Made by a program: the position numbers and the translations under genes | NCBI GenBank assembly: GCA_001051155.2 | Contig: JYIP02000005.1 | Coordinates: 2,914,001-2,978,000 of the forward strand | Direction of reading: 5' to 3' | DNA: 64,000 bases | From: Chrysoporthe austroafricana | Taxonomy: Eukaryota; Ascomycota; Sordariomycetes; Diaporthales; Cryphonectriaceae | Part shown: in pieces, positions 22,117 to 34,236 of the stretch | How the letters are laid out: every line of letters begins with the position of its first letter | Position numbering within the stretch: position 1 is the first letter of the stretch | Notes under the pieces: model-generated | The model's input: only the letters and a program-made list of their open reading frames with translations | The model's database searches: none | Told to the model about the DNA's origin: nothing

Positions 22117-24503
22117 ATGAACAACTCCCTCCGAGACCCTTTCAACCTCCGGAGAAACCTGCTCGTCCCAGCCCCCGGTGCTGCGAGCGCGCTCACCCAG
22201 CTCAATCTACTGCGCGCGACAGCATCCCACGTCGCCACCCAGGTGACGGAGAGGGTCGCCGAGACTGCCGCCGAGGCGATCGAGCGAGGGAAGCAGGCTG
22301 TCGAGGACCTGAACCAGAACCTCCGCGAACAGCGGGAGAGAGGCAAGGAGAAGAAGGACGACGACTACAACCACAACCACGACGACCAGGGCGAGGGACG
22401 CAAAGACAAGGAGGACATGTCGTTCACAGTCCCAAAAAATGTTCCTTCTTTTACGAATCCCCAGCGAGCGATAGAGGACCGCCTGTGGGCATCGTCGGGC
22501 GTCACTGCGAGATCATCCCGCGTGGGAGGTGCCGGCGGTGCGGGAGGCGGAATAATAGGAGAGGGCCTGGACAAGTTTGGAGAGTTCTTGAATCCAAACC
22601 GGGCTACGCTGCCCATGTACAAGGACAAGCCGTACGCATACCCCCTGAGTTCGCGATCACGGCCGTTCTACCGGCGCAAGCGCTACATGGCGTGGTTTCT
22701 AATTTTGGTGTTGGCTGTGGCCTACTGGTTCGGGATGTTCGGCAAGGACGGGTACGAGAGGATACCGTCGTGGAAGAGCACCAACTGGATCAAGACCGAG
22801 GGGTCTACGGACAACGTAGACTGGCTGGAGAGGAGGGAGAGGGTTGTGGAGGCTTTCGAGTTGAGCTGGGATTCGTACGCGCGATATGGTTGGGGTACGT
22901 ATTCTGCAAGCATTAGGCCAGCGGGCATGATAAGAGCAATGGCTGACCTCTTGCTACAGGTCACGATGTTTACCACCCAGTGACAAAGGCAGGGCAGCAG
23001 ATGGCCAAGCATGGCCTCGGCTGGATCATCGTCGATGCGCTCGACACGATGATACTCATGAACCTGACCAGTCGAGTCGCGCATGCACGGGAGTGGATAG
23101 CAAATTCCCTCTCGTACGATCAAGACCAGGACGTGAACACGTTCGAAACCACTATTCGTATGATGGGTGGCTTGCTGTCCGCACATTATCTCTCAAACAC
23201 CTACCCGGATTTGGCACCTCAGACCGACGACGACCCGGGAGCACCAGGGGAGGATCTTTATCTTGAAAAAGCCAAGGATCTTGCGGATCGTTTACTAGCG
23301 GCATTTGAGTCCGAGTCCGGCGTGCCCTATGCGAGCGTGAATATCGGCAAGTACCAGGGTATCCCCTCACATAGCGACGGCGGCGCTTCATCGACTGCCG
23401 AGGCCACCACGCTACAACTGGAGTTCAAGTATCTGGCGAAATTGACAGGCGAGAAGAACTTCTGGGATAAGGTTGAGAAGGTGATGCAGGTCCTCGACGA
23501 TAACGGCGCGAAAGACGGACTGGTCCCTATCTATATCAACGCCGATAATGGCAAGTTCCGTGGTCAGAACATCCGGCTGGGCAGCCGAGGCGACTCATAC
23601 TACGAGTACCTCATCAAGCAGTACCTGCAGACAAACAAAGAGGAACCCATCTATCTGGAAATGTGGGAAGAGGCTCTCCGTGGCACGCGCAAGCACCTCG
23701 TCTCGTACACTGAGCATTCCCAATTCACCATCATCGGCGAGAAGGTCAATGGTCTCGCCGGTGAGCTCAGCCCCAAGATGGACCACCTCGTGTGCTTCAT
23801 GCCAGGCACTATCGCGCTCGCCGCGACCAGCGGCATCAGCGAGGCTGAGGCCAAAAAGCTCCCGACCTGGACCGCTCAGAAGGAGAAGGACATGCAGCTG
23901 GCGCGCGAGCTCACGCAGACCTGCTGGGGCATGTACAAGTACATGGCGACCGGCCTCGCTGCCGAGATCACCTTCTTCAAGCTGCCCTACCCGGAGCTGC
24001 CCGAGGGCTCTAAGCACCAGGCGCCGGCCGACTTCGACCCGGACCCCGAGGCCGAGTGGCGCAAGGACTTCATCGTCAAGGGGGGCGACTCACACAACCT
24101 TCAGCGGCCCGAGACCGTCGAGTCGCTCTTCTACATGTGGCGCATCACCGGCGACATCAAGTACCGCGAGTGGGGCTGGGAGATGTTCAGGTCGTTCATG
24201 AAGTACACCGCGGTCCCGGAGGGCGGCGGCTTCACGTCCCTGTCGAACGCGAACGTGATCCCCCCCGTCCAGAGAGACAATATGGAGTCGTTCTGGCTCG
24301 CCGAAACGCTCAAGTACTTCTACCTGCTGTTCTCGCCGGACGACTTCTTGCCGCTCGACAAGATCGTCATCAACACCGAAGCACACCCGCTGCCGAGGTT
24401 CGACATGGGCCCGCTCTTCTCGACGGGCTGGAAGAGGAAGCCTAGGGACGCGGACGGGAATATTATCGAGGACGCATCCGAGACCGGGTCGTCGAGTGGA
24501 TAG
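22117..24503 (+). CDS. MNS1: Class I alpha-1,2-mannosidase (GH47, MNS1-like, ER type II membrane protein)
   Basis: Trims alpha-1,2-linked mannose from Man9GlcNAc2 N-glycans in the ER/early Golgi lumen. Exons 22117-22894 and 22960-24503 (intron GTACGT to CTACAG, 65 bp) encode 773 residues. A single signal-anchor, MAWFLILVLAVAYWFGMF, lies at about 191-208, giving a type II topology. The GH47 domain follows: VEAFELSWDSYARYGWGHDVYHPVT, GWIIVDALDTMILM, FETTIRMMGGLLSAHYL, DHLVCFMPGTIAL, ETVESLFYMWRITGD, ESFWLAETLKYFYLLF and the calcium-binding NTEAHPLPRF. The cytosolic N-terminal arm of about 190 residues is unusually long, with charged and His/Asp-rich low complexity. An in-frame ATG at 22417 would shorten it by 100 residues. 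Convergent with the amino acid permease gene. Confidence 0.93.
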
Positions 24504-24750
24504 ATGACTTATCATCTCACATTTGTATGAAAACATCAGGCGGCGTTCTGGACTGACGGCACCTTGAGCGTGTCTTAGAAGCCATAGTGAGCTTAAAAAT
24601 GTACATAACATCTACTTCCCATCGTTTGGCCATCTCGTACACACAAAGTAGCGCCACCGAGGATGGTGTTGGCAACGTCCCAGAATTTGGTACCTATATT
24701 CGGTGCAGGGACTATCTATCAAGTTGAAATACACATCGTCGGACCCGAAA

Positions 24751-26998
24751 TCAACAGAGAAACCGGTATAGCTTCTTCCATCTCGGCCACCCCCTCCTCT
24801 CCTCGCGCTCCTGGTCTAGCAAAGTCGGTAGATTAAAGTCTCTCCTCCCGGTATCAATATCCATATCCGCGGTCCTCACGATGCTCGTCCGAAACCGCAT
24901 CTTATACCCGACGTACATGATAATCACCACGGGGGCCGCCGTGTAGTTCAGGAAGAAGTTCTTGGCGTTGTCCGCGGCGCTGTATTGGGTGTAGTCGACG
25001 GGCCACGCGCCGATCCAGAACTGCGCGACCAGGATAAGGCCGTTCAGCAGCAGGCCGAGCCACGAGCCCAGGAGACCGCCCTGCGCCTGGAAGGCCAGCT
25101 CGCGCACCGAGCGGTGCTTGAGCCGCCAGGCCTTGCGGAAGCGGATGTGCGCGAGGCAGATGCTGCCCCAGGTGAAGATCTCCGACAGCGCCGAGATCGA
25201 GAGCAGCCAGTTGAGCACGGACTCCTCCTGCTCGAGGTCCGCGAGATACGCGATAAGGCCGAAGAAGCCCGCGAGCAGGATCGCCATGAGCGGGCGCCCG
25301 CGCCGGTCGATATAGGAGAGGATCCTGGGCGCCTGGCCCTGGTCGGCGAGGGCGGCGAGCGTGCGGCTGGAGCCGAACACGGCGGAATTGCCGACAGACA
25401 TGCATGCCATGAGGATCACGCCGTTCATCACGCTGGGGAGAACCTGGATCCCAGCGTCCTGAATGGCAATGACAAAAGGACTTGCGCTTGTGTTGGCGCT
25501 GGTCTTGGAGCTGAGAAGGCGCTCGTCGTCGTATGGTACCAGAAGACCGACAAGGGTCAGCGCGAGGATGTAGAAGAGGCTGATGCGCCAGAACACCTGT
25601 TTGATGGCGGTGGGCAGGGACTTGCGTGGGTTGGCCGTCTCCGCCGCGGCGAGGCCCACCAGCTCGGTCCCTGCGAAGGCAAACGCAGCGCTCACAAAGG
25701 CACTACACAGCCCCTTAAAACCGTTGTTGAAGGACCCAGGATTGTGCCAATACTTGCCGCCTATGTACCCTGAGTTTTGGCCGCCACCGATGTTGATCAC
25801 GATGCCGAGTAGTCTGGAGAAAAGACATCAGTCTCCATTTCGCTTCTCGAGTCTAGGGTGCGATAGGCCATCCATAAACTTACATGAAACCAATGACGGC
25901 TGTCACCTTCACGATAGCGAAGATGAACTCGGCCTCGCCATAGCCTCTGACTCCGCATAAGTTGATAGCGATAATGACAACTAGGAAGATGGTGACGAAC
26001 ACGACCTTGTTGACCGCGCCGTTCCAATATGATATTGTGATTGAAGCCGCTATTATCTCCAGCGGTAATACTATGAGCCATTGCAAGGCATAGCTGCGTC
26101 AATTGCGTCAGCAGCTTATACCAGCATAATGTACAGGCTACAGAGGCGGCTTACTTCCATCCCATGGCGAAACCCCAAGCCGGGTCAAGGAATCGTGTCG
26201 AGTACGCAGAAAAGGACCCTGCTATAGGATACACGACAGCCAGCTCGCCTAGTGCTTGCATAACGCAGTAGAGCATAGCGCCAACCATCAGGTAAGCCAG
26301 CAGGAGCGTCGCCGGTCCGCCGGTATTAAGGGCGGTGCCAGACGAGATGAATAGGCCAGTACCTATCGCATGTTAGACGACGCCATTGACTGCCGCAGAT
26401 ATGCACAGCCTCTGTCTAAACGGACTGACGGACTGCGCAGAGACAGGGCGAGTCGCCGTCGTCGCGCCTAAGACCATCCACAGCGCTGGAGTCAACGTCG
26501 AAACTCCAACAACCCTCTATGAGCGACCACTCAGGGCGTACTGGTCCACCGCCGGCAACCTGAACCACCGAGCCGACCAGGCGGCGCAGTCGCCCATGAG
26601 GAGCCACACAACAACAGACAGGGAGCGGGCCATCCGCACTTACCGATTGAACCTCCGATAGCAATCATCTGTAGATGCCTCCCCTTGAGCTCCTTCGCCA
26701 GCAGCGGGTTCGCCGTGCGGTAGTTAGCCGCGCGGAGGTCGTAGTACTGGCGGTCATCGCGGTCCCTGCTGCCGACGAACGCGTTGTTAGGCGTCATCCG
26801 GCCCGTGGGGTCGCGCCGGAACGAGTCCGTCCAGGCCCGCAGCTTGCTGCTCGCCGCCCGGCCGCCGTCGCTGCCCGCGCGGTCGTACATGGGCTCGCGG
26901 GAGCCTAGCATCTCGCACTCCCCCGCGGCGAGCGAGTGCGAGTCCTGCTTGAAAGTGAGGATCTGGTTGAGCTCGAGGTCTGAGTGGTCCGAGGCCAT
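24751..26998 (-). CDS. Amino acid permease (AAT/YAT family, APC superfamily)
   Basis: Proton-coupled uptake of amino acids at the plasma membrane. Four exons (26998-26644, 26362-26155, 26093-25884, 25813-24751) encode 611 residues with about 12 membrane segments. The hydrophilic N-terminus (~110 residues) ends in LKGRHLQMIAIGGSIGTGLF, the family signature before helix 1. Further marks are PIAGSFSAYSTRFLDPAWGFAMGWNY, GVRGYGEAEFIFAIVKV and AFAGTELVGLAAAETANPRKSLP. The cytosolic C-terminus ends EREERRGWPRWKKLYRFLC, a Trp-containing motif common in Gap1-type permeases. All three splice joins keep frame. The substrate range cannot be read from sequence; it resembles the general permease Gap1 group. 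No amino-acid metabolic gene sits next to it. Confidence 0.9.
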
Positions 26999-28926
26999 GG
27001 CTCTTCGTGGTGGGTTTCCCCTGCTAACCCTGGGTTGTGGGAGAGGTGGTCTGGAGCCGCGGGTCCGGTCGTCTGGCCTGGGTGCGACGAGAATGGGAAC
27101 CCGGCGTCACACCCCAGGCTTAGGCCAGGCTTTAGGAAATCTCCAGCAGACTCCTCCCCTGCATGTACCCCGAGACACAGAGCGCGCGCTGGTTTCGCGA
27201 CTCGGTCATCCCATCGCAATGGCTGCAGCGAGGCGGAGGCGGACGCGCCCGAGCACGGATGTCGTCACGCGAGATGAGGACGGTCCGCTCCGGCGAAGGT
27301 TGAGAGACGGAGCGAGGGGGGAAAAAAGGAGCGAGCGGCTGCCGGCGATAGAGAGCAGAGGATCGGGCCTCTGCTGCGGCCGTGTCTTCTTGCGACCAGG
27401 CTCGACGAGTAGGAGAAGCCTCAAGGCCCCAAGGCTCTCGTCGTCCTGATAAGCCCCGGGGCGGACCAGTAGATTAGATATGACGCTATTTCGGGCAGGT
27501 CCTCGTCATGGCCGAGTGTGCAATTTCGCGGCTCTGGGTCCGGAAAATGAGAGGCTTGATCGGCCAGGACGATCGCAGGACGAGGCAGAGGGCGAAAAGG
27601 ATCGAGTGTCGGGAAACAATGAGAGATAGATAGCAGAAGGATCGGAAGGAGCGTGCTACATAGGGCAGCCACTACAAGATGCCCACTGAGATAGGCGGGC
27701 TGACAGCTCACGACAGCAGCCACCGCGGGTCGTAGTGCGGGAAGCAGCTTATCTCATGGCTGTGCGCTATTGCAAAACGCCAACGCACAGGAGCAGGCCC
27801 GACATAAGTACGGTGGGAGCTACGAAGCTGACTCGGCCAGGCAGGCTGGCTGGCTGGCTGGCTGGCTCGTTGGCAGGCTGGCTATCGCAACAAGGTCTTT
27901 TTATTAGGCGCGATCACTGGCTGGGCTGTGGGGCCCCCTGCGCCCCGAGGATCTGGGTAGCTTGGCAGGGGGCATCCCACCACGCCGGCCTGAGGACCGG
28001 TTTGGTGGCATACTCTATACGTATAAGAGGACGGAGTATGCCCGTTCTGGAAGGTTTTCTGCCGTTGGGGGACACCAGGGGTTGTGCGAATGGGCTGGCG
28101 GTACCGAGCGCATCCTCCCAAAACGCCGCGGTATAAGATAGATGACCGGATGAGGTCTCGCTCGATGTCTGCTCTGCTCTGCTCTGTTGCTCGTTCCCAC
28201 CAGATGATGGGGCACGAAGGAAGAATACAATCAGATAATGGACTTCAGACACCGGGCAGAAGGGCCCATACCACGGCAGCGCTCTGAATACAGGGCGTTC
28301 GCGCATATCGAGGATATGTAAACGTCCCCGAGGATCCAATCACTCTTGCAGGCGTGGGCTCCAGGGGTGTCCAAGAGGCTGCGTGCAGCAGTCTGCATGT
28401 GATCAACGTGGGAGACACGTTCATGCCACAACCCGGGCATAGGCATCATCACCGTGCAGCAGCCAGAAGCCCGGAGTAGAGACAATGTCTTTTGTCAATT
28501 TCCTTCCCCCTGACCTCAGACTAGTCCTGAAACGCTAAGCCATACATTTCCATATACACATTCTCCCGGCTGTGAACTCGTCTCCAATAGCCTTGCAGTT
28601 TGGTATCTATCCACTCTTTGCTCCCGCGGTATTCCAGATGCGACAGGATCTTGCGTTTGCGTTCTCCTAAGTGCGCATTCATTGTCCAAAGTACACCAAC
28701 AAAGGACGAATAATGTGAAATCAAAACAGGAAAAAAAAAAAAAAAAGAGTGTTATGCCGGGACGACTCCCAGCCATGCGGAGTCAACAGCCGGGTTCTCA
28801 TCATCGTAATCGACTATTTCGGAATGCATTCATCAGTCCAGAGTCCTCGGGCGCGTAGTCGTACATCAGCCGGCCCCGGTACCGCCGCAAACGGCACTTC
28901 GGGCCACCAACTGACACACATGCCCT
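26999..28926. other. Intergenic region upstream of permease, downstream of NTF2-like gene
   Basis: About 1.9 kb without a supported gene. The left end is the permease promoter. A (GGCT)6 repeat lies at 27844-27867 and a 16-A run at 28731-28746. Open frames on both strands are short and lack motifs. Confidence 0.55.
27844..27867 (+). repeat. (GGCT)6 tetranucleotide repeat
   Basis: Six perfect copies of GGCT, read directly, in non-coding DNA upstream of the amino acid permease. Confidence 0.9.
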
Positions 28927-30723
28927 CTAAAACTCCCAGAAGCTCTTCGCCGCCTTCTGAGCGGCGCCCTTCCTTGCTGGAGCCGGGGCTGGCGGCTTCT
29001 CTTCGTCGCTCTCGTCGCCGAGAGACCAGCCGCGCCCACCCTTGGGGTTGCCCATACCGTCACCGCCGAGCTTGATGCGGTGGTTGGGGCCGTTCTCTCG
29101 CAGATCCCTGGGAATCTCGCTAGGGACTGGTTTGTTGTTCTCTTTCTGAGCACTGGGCGAGTCGTCATATGCTGACCAATTGGCCTGCATCATGTTGACC
29201 ACCTTCTTCCTGTCCTCCGGCACGGGTGCGCTTGGCTTGTGTGCCTCCTGGGTAGGAGACGCGTCGGTCATCTCAAAGTGAGGATCGAACATCTTGGACC
29301 TATGCTTCAGGTTGGTGATGTTGCCGAGAGCGCGCGGATCGGGTGACTGGATGGGCTCGGATCCATCGTCAGTGACCATGTGGTTCTTGTACAGGCCCAT
29401 TCCGCTGTTGTGCATGGCTCCACGAGGACGAGCACCGGGGCGCTGACTAGGCGGGAGGTCTTCGCCATCGTCTTGAAGCTCGATCTGTGTAGTTGCATCG
29501 CGACGGGCCCTACCAAGGGCGATGGGTTTGGCAGGCGATTCGTCAACGTCCTTCTCGTCAGTGCCCCAGTGGCGAACATCCTGGTGGCGGATGGTCTTGC
29601 TGGGCTTGTGCTTCTGGGGCGTCACAAAGTCCTCAAAGTCCCACTGGCTTCGGTGCTTCGACTTGATGGCATCGAAGGCAACTCCAGCCTGCGGCGCGTC
29701 CGTAGGATCGGAGCCATCGGCGAATTCAAAGTGGTTGTACTTGGTGGGGTGCGGCTTCATGTAACGGGGCGGGGATTTGATACCCTCCGGGCTTTCGGGC
29801 TCAGGCGGGACATCTTCGGGCTTCTCGAACAGTCGCGAAGGTTGGAAGTTCTTCCCAGCACCGATCTTGGGCGCAGCAACCCTGCTAGGCGACTGGTTCT
29901 CGGGCGAGTCAGGGTTGGGCTCGTCTCCCAGGATCTCTTCGAAGGTTCGCTGACGCGGTCGCGTACCAGAGAATGGGGAGACGGCGGGGGTGGGCTCCTC
30001 GTCGCGCGGATTGAAGGAGTGAAGTGTCGCGTGGGGATCGCGCATAGCATGCGTGGAGTTCTCCCGGGATCGCTGGACGACCTGCGAGGGCGTGGGGTCT
30101 GCAGGCTTCCCACCAGTCTTGGTAATCAGCTTGATCTGCTCCTGGCTGTCGCGAATGGGCCAGTTGCGACCAGTCTTGCCAATCACGTCGAGCTGCTTGA
30201 GGAGCGCTCCCTGGTCCCAGCTCTGTTGAATCGTCGTGATCTTGCCATCGCTGTCGAACTTCACGATGTGGAACTACACGACAAGGAAAGCAGCACAGGT
30301 CAATTACCGATCAGTTGCTTTCGTGGGCGGCGCGGCATGGTCTGTGTGACAGGCGGTGGAGCGCAGTAGAGCGCAGCGCGGCTAGGGCAATGACCAGAGG
30401 GACACGGTACTTACAACGGGAATGTGAACGACGCGATCGTAGAGGAACTGGTCGTCCAGGCCCGGCAGGTAAGCACCCCCTTGGTCCTGGAACTCAAGAG
30501 AGAGCTCTGTCTGGACGGCGAGGGCGCCTTGGCCCTCGACGACGGTGATGATCTCCTCCTTGTCCTTCTTGATCAGGTTGCGCTGGGAGCTGAGGTGCTT
30601 GATGATGTCGGTAGGGCCGTAGAAGCTGGTGGTCGTAGTGATGTAGTGCAACGACGCGTTCTGGGCTAACGCGGACGAATTTGGCGCAGCCAAGAACTGC
30701 TTGTACACGGCATGCAGCGCCAT
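28927..30723 (-). CDS. NTF2-like domain protein with long disordered C-terminus
   Basis: Two exons, 30723-30415 and 30273-28927 (GTAAGT donor, TGTAG acceptor, phase 0), encode 551 residues. Residues 1-135 look like an NTF2/SnoaL-type cone fold: an initial helix (ALHAVYKQFLAAPNSSALAQNASLHYI), FYGPTDIIKHLSSQ, strands such as LAVQTELSLEFQDQGG, then DRVVHIPVFHIVKFDSDGKI. The rest is polar and Pro/Ser/Asp-rich with many SP and TP sites (for example DSPENQSPS, PQKHKPSK), suggesting regulation by phosphorylation. The C-terminus ends in SDEEKPPAPAPARKGAAQKAAKSFWEF. The fold assignment is by eye. A role in nuclear transport should not be assumed, since NTF2-like folds serve many functions. I know no named orthologue. 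The gene is divergent from the DHCR24-like gene 1.9 kb away. Confidence 0.75.
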
Positions 30724-32592
30724 CGTGGACGATGTCAGAGAGACGACGCGATTTCAGGTTGGACGGTATTCCGTGGCGCGATAAAGGAGGGAGAGAGAAA
30801 CGGGTGGCAGCGCGCTTGTGCTTGTGCTCGTGGCCGTGGTGTTGTCGGCCGGTGGAAAGTGGGCGGCAGGAGACGAGCGCGGTCTGGGCCTGAAAACAAT
30901 GGAAGGAGACCTCACCGTAGTAACCGTTGCCGACCTGAAGGGGGGGCAAGAGTTGGACTGTCGGCGAATCTAATCGTCAAGGCAGGGATGCTGGGGATGC
31001 TGCAGGAATGAAGGGGACCGAAGAGGATCTGGGGAGCAATGCGCGCGCAACCTTGCGAGGCAGCGCAACTGCAGGGGCATACTCCACCCTACCATAATAC
31101 ATGCCAGGTACACCAGCGTGACCAGCAGAGGGCACACATGCAGGGAGCAAACCGTGGTTCAGCGCCGTGGGTCCTTCTACAGCAGCGTCGTCGTCGTCGT
31201 CTTGGTGGAGGATGCCCCTTCCCTGGTGCTCGTCTTCTCGTGCCCTTCCTCAGCAGCCTGCGTCCTTCAGCCGCCCGGCTGCCAGAGCGTCGAGCTCAGC
31301 CTTGCCTGCCCTGCCTGCCCTGCCCGCGCCTTGGCTCGGCTCTGCGACTGAAGCTTTGAGCACGCCCTGGTTGATGCATTCTTGAGAGGCCTGGCCAAAG
31401 CTCTGCCCCCATCTGCCCTACCACCTGGATTAACGTTTGAGTGAGGATGTGACACGTCGAATACCACGCCACAATAACTATCTACACCCATTTCCAGGGT
31501 CATCATAGCATTGTTGGTCTATCAAAAACCCGCCGTAGTATCTGAAAACCGAATATCGACGTGTTCGACCAGGTATCCGATCCGTAGGGCCTTGTTGCTC
31601 TGAGGATGCCCAAAACTGCTGTCGCTGTCCTGGGTTCCCGGCGTCTCCTGCCGGGGCCTGCAGGGGCAGCTGTCTGCACTGTAGCATGCATCCTGGGGCT
31701 CCACCGAAATGCAGGTCACCTGTTTAGCGCCGTTTCAGGCTCCATGAACGGTTCCGAACAGGCATGCAGCTCACTTTCAACAGCCCAGGCTAGCAACTGA
31801 GCTTCCAAACATGCATAGCCACTCAGCACAACTCCATCTTCGTCATTACTCAGTATTACTTGACATCGACCCTCCACGAGAGCTCCGGCTGCCTAGAACC
31901 CGCTGTCATGTCTCAAGGGACTATGGCCTCGCTTGTGTTTCGAGACTTTTCCCTTCGATGACACTTTGGCCTGCCGATCTTCCGAGGTTCGATGTTGACT
32001 CGGTAGGTTGTCATTTGGGCGGCTGAGGCTATCAGCCTCGCGGCATACCGCATCACCAAGTGGTGATGTTGGCAGTCTCGTCTGGAGAACAGCCATATCT
32101 GCGTTGCTATGGACTGGTTGTGTCGTCAAATGACGAGAAAGCAAGTGGATGTGATGCAGCAGAGTCTCAATGGCGCCAAAGCCAGCAGGAGAATAGTCAT
32201 TAGTCACTAGCGACCACAAGAGCAAAAGCTGCTGAGAACTAGGCAAGGTCTACGTGAAGCCCACTTGCCACTTGGCCATCGCTCGAGATGCGAAAGGACT
32301 TGCATTTAAAAAGTTGGCGACCCATCCTCTCCGTGTCGAGTGGACGCAGACAATAGTACTGTGCCGGTGCTGTCCAGACAGCAAAGCCGTGCTGAGGACA
32401 ATACTTACAAGACCAAAAGGACAATGTGAAGCTAGTTGGTAAGCCTCAACGAGAGTGGCAATTCATACCTTCCCACTGCGCCATCGCCATCTCCATCTCC
32501 ATCTCCATCTCCATTTCCTCTGTCTGGTTCATGTATTGCGCATTTCTGCCTCCTTGACCTCCTCAGTTGCGACTCGAAGAAGGACGATTCAA
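30724..32592. other. Divergent intergenic region
   Basis: About 1.9 kb between two head-to-head genes. It contains CCTGC-type repeats near 31300-31325 and, close to the right-hand gene, a (CCATCT)n hexamer array. No open frame with a recognisable domain is present. Confidence 0.55.
32481..32516 (+). repeat. CCATCT hexamer repeat (6 units, 4 perfect)
   Basis: Units CCATCG, four CCATCT and CCATTT follow each other directly. They lie 77-112 bp before the ATG of the DHCR24-like gene, probably in its 5' UTR. As pyrimidine-rich leader sequence it could affect translation. Confidence 0.85.
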
Positions 32593-34236
32593 ATGGGAGA
32601 CACTGCTACTATGGGTTCAATTGGGCCCAAAGACGGGGCTATGGTGACTGAGAACGCATCCTCGAAGGATATGGAGAGACACCGTGCAACAGTCCGAGAG
32701 GTCACTGCCTCTGTCCGGAAGTTCTACGACCGCAAGGAACCATATCGGATCTCTCATGGCAGCACCAACAGCACGAGACCCAAGGGAGCCATGCGCGCCA
32801 TCGACATCTCGGCACTCTCACACGTCCTCTCTGTCGACCCGGTCAAGGAAACGATGTTGGTAGAACCCAACGTGCCCATGGACGGTCTCGTCGAAGCCTC
32901 ACTTCCTCACGGCCTGGTGCCGCCTGTCGTCATGGAATTCCCGGGCATCACCGCCGGTGGCGGGTTTGCCGGTACGGGAGGCGAGAGCTCCAGCTTCCGC
33001 CATGGCTTCTTTGACGACACTGTGCGCAGTGTGGAAATGGTGCTGGCTGACGGTGAGGTTGTCACAGCCAGCCGTGATGAGCGGCCTGACCTGTTTCGCG
33101 CAGCGCCTGGTGCTGTCGGCACGCTTGGCATTGTGACCATGTTGGAGATCAACCTAATCAAAGCGAAGAAGTATGTGCACACGCGCTACCGTCGGACCAA
33201 CAGTGTGGCAGAAGCTGTGAGGGCAGTCCGGGAGGAAATAGCCAACCCTAAAAATGATTATGTGGACGGCATACTCTTCTCCAAAGACCACGGGGTGGTC
33301 ATCTCGGGTTCTCTCACGGACGAGAAGCCCGACCACGTGAAAGTGCAGACCTTCAGCGGTGCTTGGGACCCCTGGTTCTATCTGCACGTCGAAGAACGCA
33401 CATCTGCGCTGGGAGGGAACTCTATGCCGATACCAGAGGACTACATACCCCTAGCCGAGTACTTGTTCCGCTACGACCGCGGTGCGTACTGGGTTGGCCG
33501 TTTCGTCGTCATGTACTGGCTGATGCCGTTCAACAACTGGAGTCGCTGGCTGCTCGACGACTTTCTGCACACCCGCATGCTATACCGCGCTCGTGAGACG
33601 GGTGAGAACAATACGTTCACCATCCAGGACATCGCCATGCCGTTCGAGACCGCAGAAACCTTCGTCGACTACCTGGACGAGGAGCATCCGATCTGGCCGC
33701 TGTGGCTCTGTCCGATGCAGCGGCGCGGCTCGCCGACCTTCCATCCATTCACTACTCCGCCCAGCGAACGAACGCCCTCTGTCTCCCGGGACATCCTCGG
33801 GCTCCCCTACACGCCGGCGCAACAGGACCAGATGATGCTCAACATAGGCGTCTGGGGCCACGAGGGCACGTTCTCGCCGCCGGCCTTCGTCGAGAAGAAC
33901 CGCGCGCTGGAGGCCAAGGTCCGCGAGCTGGGCGGGATGAAGTGGCTCTACGCGCACGTGTACCACCCAGAGGAGGAGTTCTGGGCCATGTACGGCGGGC
34001 GGGGGTGGTATGACGCGCTGCGTGCCAAGTACAAGGCCTCGGCGCTGCCGAGCGTCTACGACAAGGTGCACGTGAAAAGGGAAGACGAGGCTGCGGTAAA
34101 GAGGCGGGTCGGGAAATACGAGTGGCTGAAGGGATATTGGCCGATCGGCGGCCTGTGGGGATCGTGGACGGCGATGGCGAGCAAGGAGCACCAGCTGCAC
34201 CGGAATGCGGCATGGAAATGGAAGGGGCACGAGTGA
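32593..34236 (+). CDS. FAD-binding oxidoreductase, DHCR24 (delta24-sterol reductase)-like
   Basis: Single-exon gene of 547 residues from the first in-frame ATG; the open frame continues 138 nt upstream without an ATG. The N-terminal half is a PCMH/VAO-type FAD domain: SHGSTNSTRPK, VEPNVPMDGLVEASLPHGLV and the FAD-binding stretch PGITAGGGFAGTGGESSSF at about residues 117-135, then GAVGTLGIVTMLEINLI. The C-terminal half has DHCR24/Diminuto-type sequence: WLMPFNNWSRWLLDDFLHTR, a QDIAMPFE segment, WPLWLCPMQ and GGMKWLYAHVYHPEEEFW. Animal and plant DHCR24 reduce the C24 double bond of sterols with NADPH. Ergosterol synthesis does not need that step, so the fungal substrate is uncertain. No membrane segment or signal is evident. 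Confidence 0.85.
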   Translation: MGDTATMGSIGPKDGAMVTENASSKDMERHRATVREVTASVRKFYDRKEPYRISHGSTNSTRPKGAMRAIDISALSHVLSVDPVKETMLVEPNVPMDGLVEASLPHGLVPPVVMEFPGITAGGGFAGTGGESSSFRHGFFDDTVRSVEMVLADGEVVTASRDERPDLFRAAPGAVGTLGIVTMLEINLIKAKKYVHTRYRRTNSVAEAVRAVREEIANPKNDYVDGILFSKDHGVVISGSLTDEKPDHVKVQTFSGAWDPWFYLHVEERTSALGGNSMPIPEDYIPLAEYLFRYDRGAYWVGRFVVMYWLMPFNNWSRWLLDDFLHTRMLYRARETGENNTFTIQDIAMPFETAETFVDYLDEEHPIWPLWLCPMQRRGSPTFHPFTTPPSERTPSVSRDILGLPYTPAQQDQMMLNIGVWGHEGTFSPPAFVEKNRALEAKVRELGGMKWLYAHVYHPEEEFWAMYGGRGWYDALRAKYKASALPSVYDKVHVKREDEAAVKRRVGKYEWLKGYWPIGGLWGSWTAMASKEHQLHRNAAWKWKGHE

